NCBI RefSeq assembly: GCF_026241195.1
Contig: NZ_JAPFQO010000007.1
Span: 290,186 to 354,185, forward strand
Direction: 5' to 3'
DNA length: 64,000 nucleotides
Source of the DNA: Pontibacter anaerobius
GTDB lineage: Bacteria > Bacteroidota > Bacteroidia > Cytophagales > Hymenobacteraceae
Shown: one piece after another, positions 60,651-64,000 of the stretch
Position numbering within the stretch: position 1 is the stretch's first letter
Layout: every line of letters starts with the position of its first letter
The notes under the pieces: generated by a model
Seen by the model: only the letters and a program-made list of their open reading frames with translations
The model's database searches: none
Told to the model about the DNA's origin: nothing
Position numbers and translations under genes: made by a program

Positions 60651-61445
60651 TTACCAGCTGCTGCTGGCGCCGCCTCCGCCAAAGGAGCCGCCGCCAAAGC
60701 CGCCGAATCCGCCGCCACCGCCTCCAAAGCCGCCACCGCCGCCGCCAAAAATGCCACCACCGGAACGGAACGTGCCGAAGCCGCCCGGCACAATAACCGG
60801 ACCGCCAAAAGTGCGGGCATAGCGTCTGCCGCCACGGCCACCACCACCCCCTCCCCTTCTGGAAAGTATAAATACCACCAGCAACACAATTATGATGATG
60901 AAAAATAGCGATGGGCCTCCTTCACCGCCCTCTCCCGTTTGGGAAGGATCGGCCTGGTAGGCTCCACTGGCAAGGCTGATGATAAGGTTAGTGGCCTGGT
61001 CGAGCCCGGTATAGTACTCCCCCTGCCCGAAGGCGGGTTTCAGGGTGCGTTCTGTAATGCGCTTGGCCAGTGCATCCGGAATGTAGGCCTCCATGCCGTA
61101 GCCTGTTTGGATGGCCACTTTGCGCTCGTTCTTGGCAACAAGTATGATCAGGCCGTTGTCGTTCTCTTTGGAACCTACTCCCCAGCGCTCTCCCAGTTCC
61201 GCGGCATACTGGTTAGGGTCGTACCCGCCTATGGAGGTAAGGGTTACGATGGCTATCTGGGTAGAGGTCGTGTCGTTGTAGTTGACCAGCTTCTGCTCCA
61301 GGGCCTGCTCCTCATCGGGGCTCAACATATCGGCCATGTCGTTTACCAGGCGCGGGGGAGTTGGCCGGGGCGGAAAATCATCGTCCTGGCCAAAGCCTGC
61401 TATGCTCAGGAGGCAAAAGTAAAGTAAAAGGGATAGGTGCTTCAT
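60651..61445 (-). CDS. TPM domain (YgcG-like) exported protein with Gly-rich tail
   Basis: A 264-residue exported protein: signal peptide (ending AGFGQ, about residue 20), TPM phosphatase-like domain (about 33-160: LVNDMADMLSPDEEQALEQKL, TSTQIAIVTL, then N-DNGLIILVAKNERKVAIQTGYGMEAYIPDALAKRI), a membrane segment (about 181-196) and a glycine-rich tail with (G)nF repeats (about 197-264). YgcG/TPM proteins are placed together with LemA; they may assemble membrane complexes or have acid-phosphatase-like activity. It starts 8 bases after the stop codon of the smaller TPM gene. Confidence 0.88.
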   Translation of the reverse strand: MKHLSLLLYFCLLSIAGFGQDDDFPPRPTPPRLVNDMADMLSPDEEQALEQKLVNYNDTTSTQIAIVTLTSIGGYDPNQYAAELGERWGVGSKENDNGLIILVAKNERKVAIQTGYGMEAYIPDALAKRITERTLKPAFGQGEYYTGLDQATNLIISLASGAYQADPSQTGEGGEGGPSLFFIIIIVLLVVFILSRRGGGGGGRGGRRYARTFGGPVIVPGGFGTFRSGGGIFGGGGGGFGGGGGGFGGFGGGSFGGGGASSSW

Positions 61446-61453
61446 AAGTATAC

Positions 61454-61891
61454 TTAGTCTCCGAACGAGATGTCGTCGCTCAGTTCGTTGGTATCGCCGT
61501 GGCGGTCGTAAGGGAAGTGGGCCTGCAACTGCTCGCCGGCCATGTGCACGCCGAGGGCAAGCCCCTCCGCATACTTTTTCTGCTTAAAGTGCTTGATGAC
61601 CACTGCTGTAATGTCTTCCCAAAAATGGTCGGGCACAATAGCATTTATACCGGCATCACCTAGCACGGCAAACTGATGATCTTCCAGCGCCAGGTAAAAC
61701 AGCACCCCGTTCCGCTGCTCTGTCTGGTGCATGTGGAGCTCGGCAAACACTTCGGTGGCGCGGTCCAGCACATCGCCTTTGCAGTTGCTCTCTACGTGTA
61801 CGCGTATTTCGCCGGAGGTTTTCTGCTCAGCTTCCTGTATCGCTGCTACAATTTTCTGCTCATCGTCCGGAGTAATGATATCTCTAGGCAT
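61454..61891 (-). CDS. TPM domain protein without signal peptide
   Basis: A 145-residue protein with the second TPM domain of the operon (EQKTSGEIRVHVESNCKG; ELHMHQTEQRNGVLFYLALEDHQFAVLGDAGI; VIKHFKQKKYAEGLALGV). The start is set at ATG 61891; a TTG three codons upstream would also be possible. It lacks leader and membrane segment, so it may face the cytoplasm or be part of a complex with the larger TPM protein. The C terminus is acidic (DTNELSDDISF). It is 93 bases from lemA. Confidence 0.85.
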   Translation of the reverse strand: MPRDIITPDDEQKIVAAIQEAEQKTSGEIRVHVESNCKGDVLDRATEVFAELHMHQTEQRNGVLFYLALEDHQFAVLGDAGINAIVPDHFWEDITAVVIKHFKQKKYAEGLALGVHMAGEQLQAHFPYDRHGDTNELSDDISFGD

Positions 61892-61984
61892 AAAGCTCAA
61901 GGGTTAAAATTGTTGGAGTGTTAAAGTATAAACCGTGGTATTGGTCACCAATTTAACACGAAAGCCATCAAACAACTGAAGACG

Positions 61985-62563
61985 TTAAAACTCTACCGTT
62001 GGCGCCTGCTGGGCACTGGCTTCTGCCTCGAAATAGCCTTTTTTCTCGAAATCGAACATGCCGGCTATGAGGTTGCGCGGGAAGGAGCGAATATAGGAGT
62101 TATAGTCCTGCACGGTTTCGTTAAACTTACGCCGCTCCACGGCAATGCGGTTTTCGGTGCCCTCCAGCTGCGCCTGCAGTTCCAGGAAGTTCTGGTTGGC
62201 CTTTAGTTCCGGATATCTTTCCACGGATACTAGCAGCCTGCTCAGGGCGCCGCTCAGTTCGCCTTGCGCTTGCTGGAAGCGCTGTATGTTCTCCGGGGTC
62301 AGGTTGTCGGGGCTGATGTTGACGCTGGTGGCTTTGGCGCGGGCCTCTATCACCTGGGTAAGTGTTTCCTGCTCAAAGTTAGCAGCGCCTTTCACTGTAT
62401 TCACAAGGTTAGGGATCAGGTCGGCGCGGCGCTGGTAGGCATTCTGCACGTTGGCCCACTGCGATTCCACAGTTTCATCTTTCTCTACCATTGTGTTATA
62501 GCCGCACGACGACAGGGAACTGATCATTAAGAATCCAACGAGGTAAAAAAATAGTCTTTTCAT
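61985..62563 (-). CDS. lemA: LemA family lipoprotein
   Basis: A 192-residue LemA-type protein. ATG 62563 chosen (MKRLFFYLVGFLMISSLSSC); the longer frame adds an unsupported 55 residues. Lipobox Cys at 20, then the LemA coiled-coil core (ETVESQWANVQNAYQRRADLIPNLVNTVKG; FQQAQGELSGALSRLLVSVERYPELKANQNFLELQAQLEGTENRI), and the RKFNETVQDYNSYIRSFP end. LemA genes commonly precede TPM genes as here. The cellular role is not well defined; envelope-associated protein complexes are suggested. Confidence 0.95.
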   Translation of the reverse strand: MKRLFFYLVGFLMISSLSSCGYNTMVEKDETVESQWANVQNAYQRRADLIPNLVNTVKGAANFEQETLTQVIEARAKATSVNISPDNLTPENIQRFQQAQGELSGALSRLLVSVERYPELKANQNFLELQAQLEGTENRIAVERRKFNETVQDYNSYIRSFPRNLIAGMFDFEKKGYFEAEASAQQAPTVEF

Positions 62564-62805
62564 GGTTTTAAGTATGTGATTAACTATACGCTTTTGTATG
62601 CCTGTAGGGCCATATCTGTACGAATTTAACAAATGCATGTTAGACCTTGCCCTTAAATATGTAAAAATTAATAGAAAGCTATGTTTTAAGCTTGTGCGTA
62701 TGCGTATAGCAATGAGTGAATTTACCATAACGTAATGAGGTGTTAGCGTCTGAGCGCCTTTACTTTATAAAATTAAATCAATATATTGCAGGAAATGTAT
62801 AGTGT

Positions 62806-63807
62806 ATGAAAGCAGTTATACCTGTAGCAGGCGTTGGTTCAAAGCTTCGGCCGCACACGCACACGCAGCCTAAATCGCTGGTGCCTGTGGCTGATAATAC
62901 TATACTGGGGCACATCATAGACAAGCTGCTGGAGGCTGGCGTCAGCGAATTCGTTTTTATTATCGGTTACCTGGGTGAGAAGGTGGAGCGCTACGTGCGG
63001 CAGAAGTATCCGGAGATCAGCGCCGAGTTTGTGGTGCAGGAGCCACGCGAGGGGCTGGGGCATGCGCTTTGGGTGGCCCGCCATACTTTTTCTGAGGATG
63101 ACAGCGTCCTGATTATACTCGGCGATGCCATTGTGGATGTGGACCTGAAGGCGATCATTGAAGCGCCCTACTCGGTGCTGGGTGTAAAGAAGGTGGCCAA
63201 GCCCTCGCTGTTCGGGGTAACGGAGATGGGCCACGATGAGTTTGTGGTGAAGGTGGTGGAGAAACCCAAGATACCGAAATCCAACTTTGCGCTGGTGGGG
63301 CTATACAAGATCATGCACCCGCAGAAACTGATTGCCTCACTGCAGCACATTATAACAGAGGATATAAGAACACAGGGCGAATATCACCTGACAGATGCCC
63401 TGATGCACATGATCAAGAACGGGGAGAAGATGGTGCCCTGGAGCGTGGATCACTGGTTTGACTGTGGCCGGAAGGAAACCCTTTTGGAGGCCAACGCTAC
63501 TTTGCTTGCCCGGCCTAAGTTCCGTGACCGCGACTACAGCAGGCTTTGCCCGGGCTGCATCATCATTCCGCCGGTAAGTATAGGCGAGGGCTGCATCGTT
63601 ACTAATTCTATCATCGGGCCTAACGTAGCCATCGGCGATAACACAACTATTACCAACTGCGTACTCAGCAACTCCATCATCGGCTCCTACTCCGAGCTGC
63701 GTTTTGCCGTTATGCACGACTCCATCATCGGCAGCGACGCCTCCTTCAAAGGCTTCAGCCATAGCCTGAACATCGGGGATAGCACCGAAATCAACTTTGG
63801 GCAGTAG
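62806..63807 (+). CDS. Sugar-phosphate nucleotidyltransferase
   Basis: A 333-residue cytoplasmic enzyme. The N-terminal nucleotidyltransferase domain (1 to about 235) shows the G-x-G-x-x-L-R-P-x-T signature (GVGSKLRPHT, residues 9-18) and PKSLVPV, then GLGHAL and the metal-binding D in LGDAIVD. The C-terminal quarter (about 248-325) is a left-handed parallel beta-helix of hexapeptide repeats (CIVTNSIIGPNVAIGDNTTI). This is the RmlA/GalU/GlmU superfamily. The sugar could be glucose, glucosamine or mannose phosphate; it cannot be named from the motifs. It is divergent from lemA. Confidence 0.88.
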   Translation: MKAVIPVAGVGSKLRPHTHTQPKSLVPVADNTILGHIIDKLLEAGVSEFVFIIGYLGEKVERYVRQKYPEISAEFVVQEPREGLGHALWVARHTFSEDDSVLIILGDAIVDVDLKAIIEAPYSVLGVKKVAKPSLFGVTEMGHDEFVVKVVEKPKIPKSNFALVGLYKIMHPQKLIASLQHIITEDIRTQGEYHLTDALMHMIKNGEKMVPWSVDHWFDCGRKETLLEANATLLARPKFRDRDYSRLCPGCIIIPPVSIGEGCIVTNSIIGPNVAIGDNTTITNCVLSNSIIGSYSELRFAVMHDSIIGSDASFKGFSHSLNIGDSTEINFGQ

Positions 63808-63872
63808 CAATTTAGGCCTGAAATGCTTATCGGTTTTCCGAATTAAGTGAGATACTTTTATAACGGACTTGG

Positions 63873-63899
63873 CCATAAGGTGGCGTAGCTGGCTTATGG
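63873..63899 (+). terminator. Hairpin just before the intron boundary
   Basis: CCATAAG / CTTATGG inverted repeat with a 13-base loop. It lies 66 bases after the nucleotidyltransferase stop codon and 5 bases before the presumed intron start. No T-run follows, so it is a hairpin of uncertain role, perhaps a structure recognised at the insertion site. Confidence 0.4.
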
Positions 63900-63904
63900 G
63901 TGTG

Positions 63905-64000
63905 GTGTGCGCCCAGTATGGGCACCTGATACGAAAGGTATCATATTATTCCAGAGGGTGCAAGTCCCTTACAGGCGAGTTGGTGAAGCCTGTTAGCAAG
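63905..64000 (+). mobile_element. 5' end of a group II intron (cut by the window edge)
   Basis: Bases 63905-63909 are GTGTG, the conserved group II 5' boundary, followed by CGCCCAGTATGGGC, the typical hairpin of domain I, and further on GAGGGTGCAAGTCCCTTAC, GGCGAG and GTTAGCAAG, words that recur in the first 100 bases of bacterial group II introns. No reverse transcriptase is visible because the window ends. A second GTGTG at 63900 leaves the boundary uncertain by 5 bases. Confidence 0.72.

Overview
The window looks like a chromosomal segment of a Bacteroidota bacterium of the order Cytophagales, most likely Hymenobacteraceae (Pontibacter-like). This is an inference. It rests on type IX secretion (T9SS) cargo with both kinds of C-terminal sorting domain, PorP/SprF and PorE-like proteins, DUF3667 and DUF4159 families, Bacteroidetes-style promoters (TTG, about 19 bases, TAnnTTTG), sparse Shine-Dalgarno sequences and roughly 50-55% GC. 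There is no rRNA, tRNA, CRISPR array or complete prophage. Most genes are housekeeping or envelope genes in short operons closed by strong hairpin terminators.

Layout. 0.4-8.4 kb: a T9SS unit (giant repeat adhesin with an ice-binding-like N domain, PorP/SprF protein, PorE-like OmpA protein). 9.4-11.9 kb: BlaI repressor and M56 membrane peptidase under a twin operator. 12.1-19.6 kb: secreted metzincin, Hsp20, DUF3667 protein, dGTPase, GT-C-like membrane protein, CDP-alcohol phosphatidyltransferase. 19.8-25.6 kb: active/inactive M16 protease pair, DUF72, RlpA. 25.8-28.8 kb: TldD/TldE pair. 29.2-39.7 kb: a MoxR/DUF58/BatA/DUF4175 envelope cluster that carries a low-GC insert gene. 39.8-45.2 kb: site-2 protease with CBS domains, S33 hydrolase, ArfB, S9 peptidase, small outer-membrane protein. 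45.2-45.9 kb: three microprotein genes in tandem, two of them clear paralogues. 46.4-55.5 kb: cyanophycinase, thioredoxin-reductase-like enzyme, FadL porin with a GDSL lipoprotein, DNA polymerase I, a pair of paralogous exported proteins. 55.7-63.8 kb: sigma-54 activator facing a hybrid histidine kinase, LemA/TPM operon, sugar nucleotidyltransferase. The window ends inside what looks like the 5' end of a group II intron.

The most unusual signals are not in the large genes. First, the heptamer AAGTATA/TATACTT is massively over-represented, inside and outside genes and in all reading frames (about 30 copies in 33333-39704 by hand count, where fewer than one is expected). Second, a roughly 230-bp dispersed element occurs four times; its hairpin stem shows compensatory base changes, G-U pairs point to one strand, and an AAGTATA heptamer lies at one end of every copy. 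Third, a cluster of 54-57-residue membrane-anchored microproteins lies in a stretch that might be taken for empty. C-rich REP-like repeats and two other short repeat families fill most of the remaining intergenic space.
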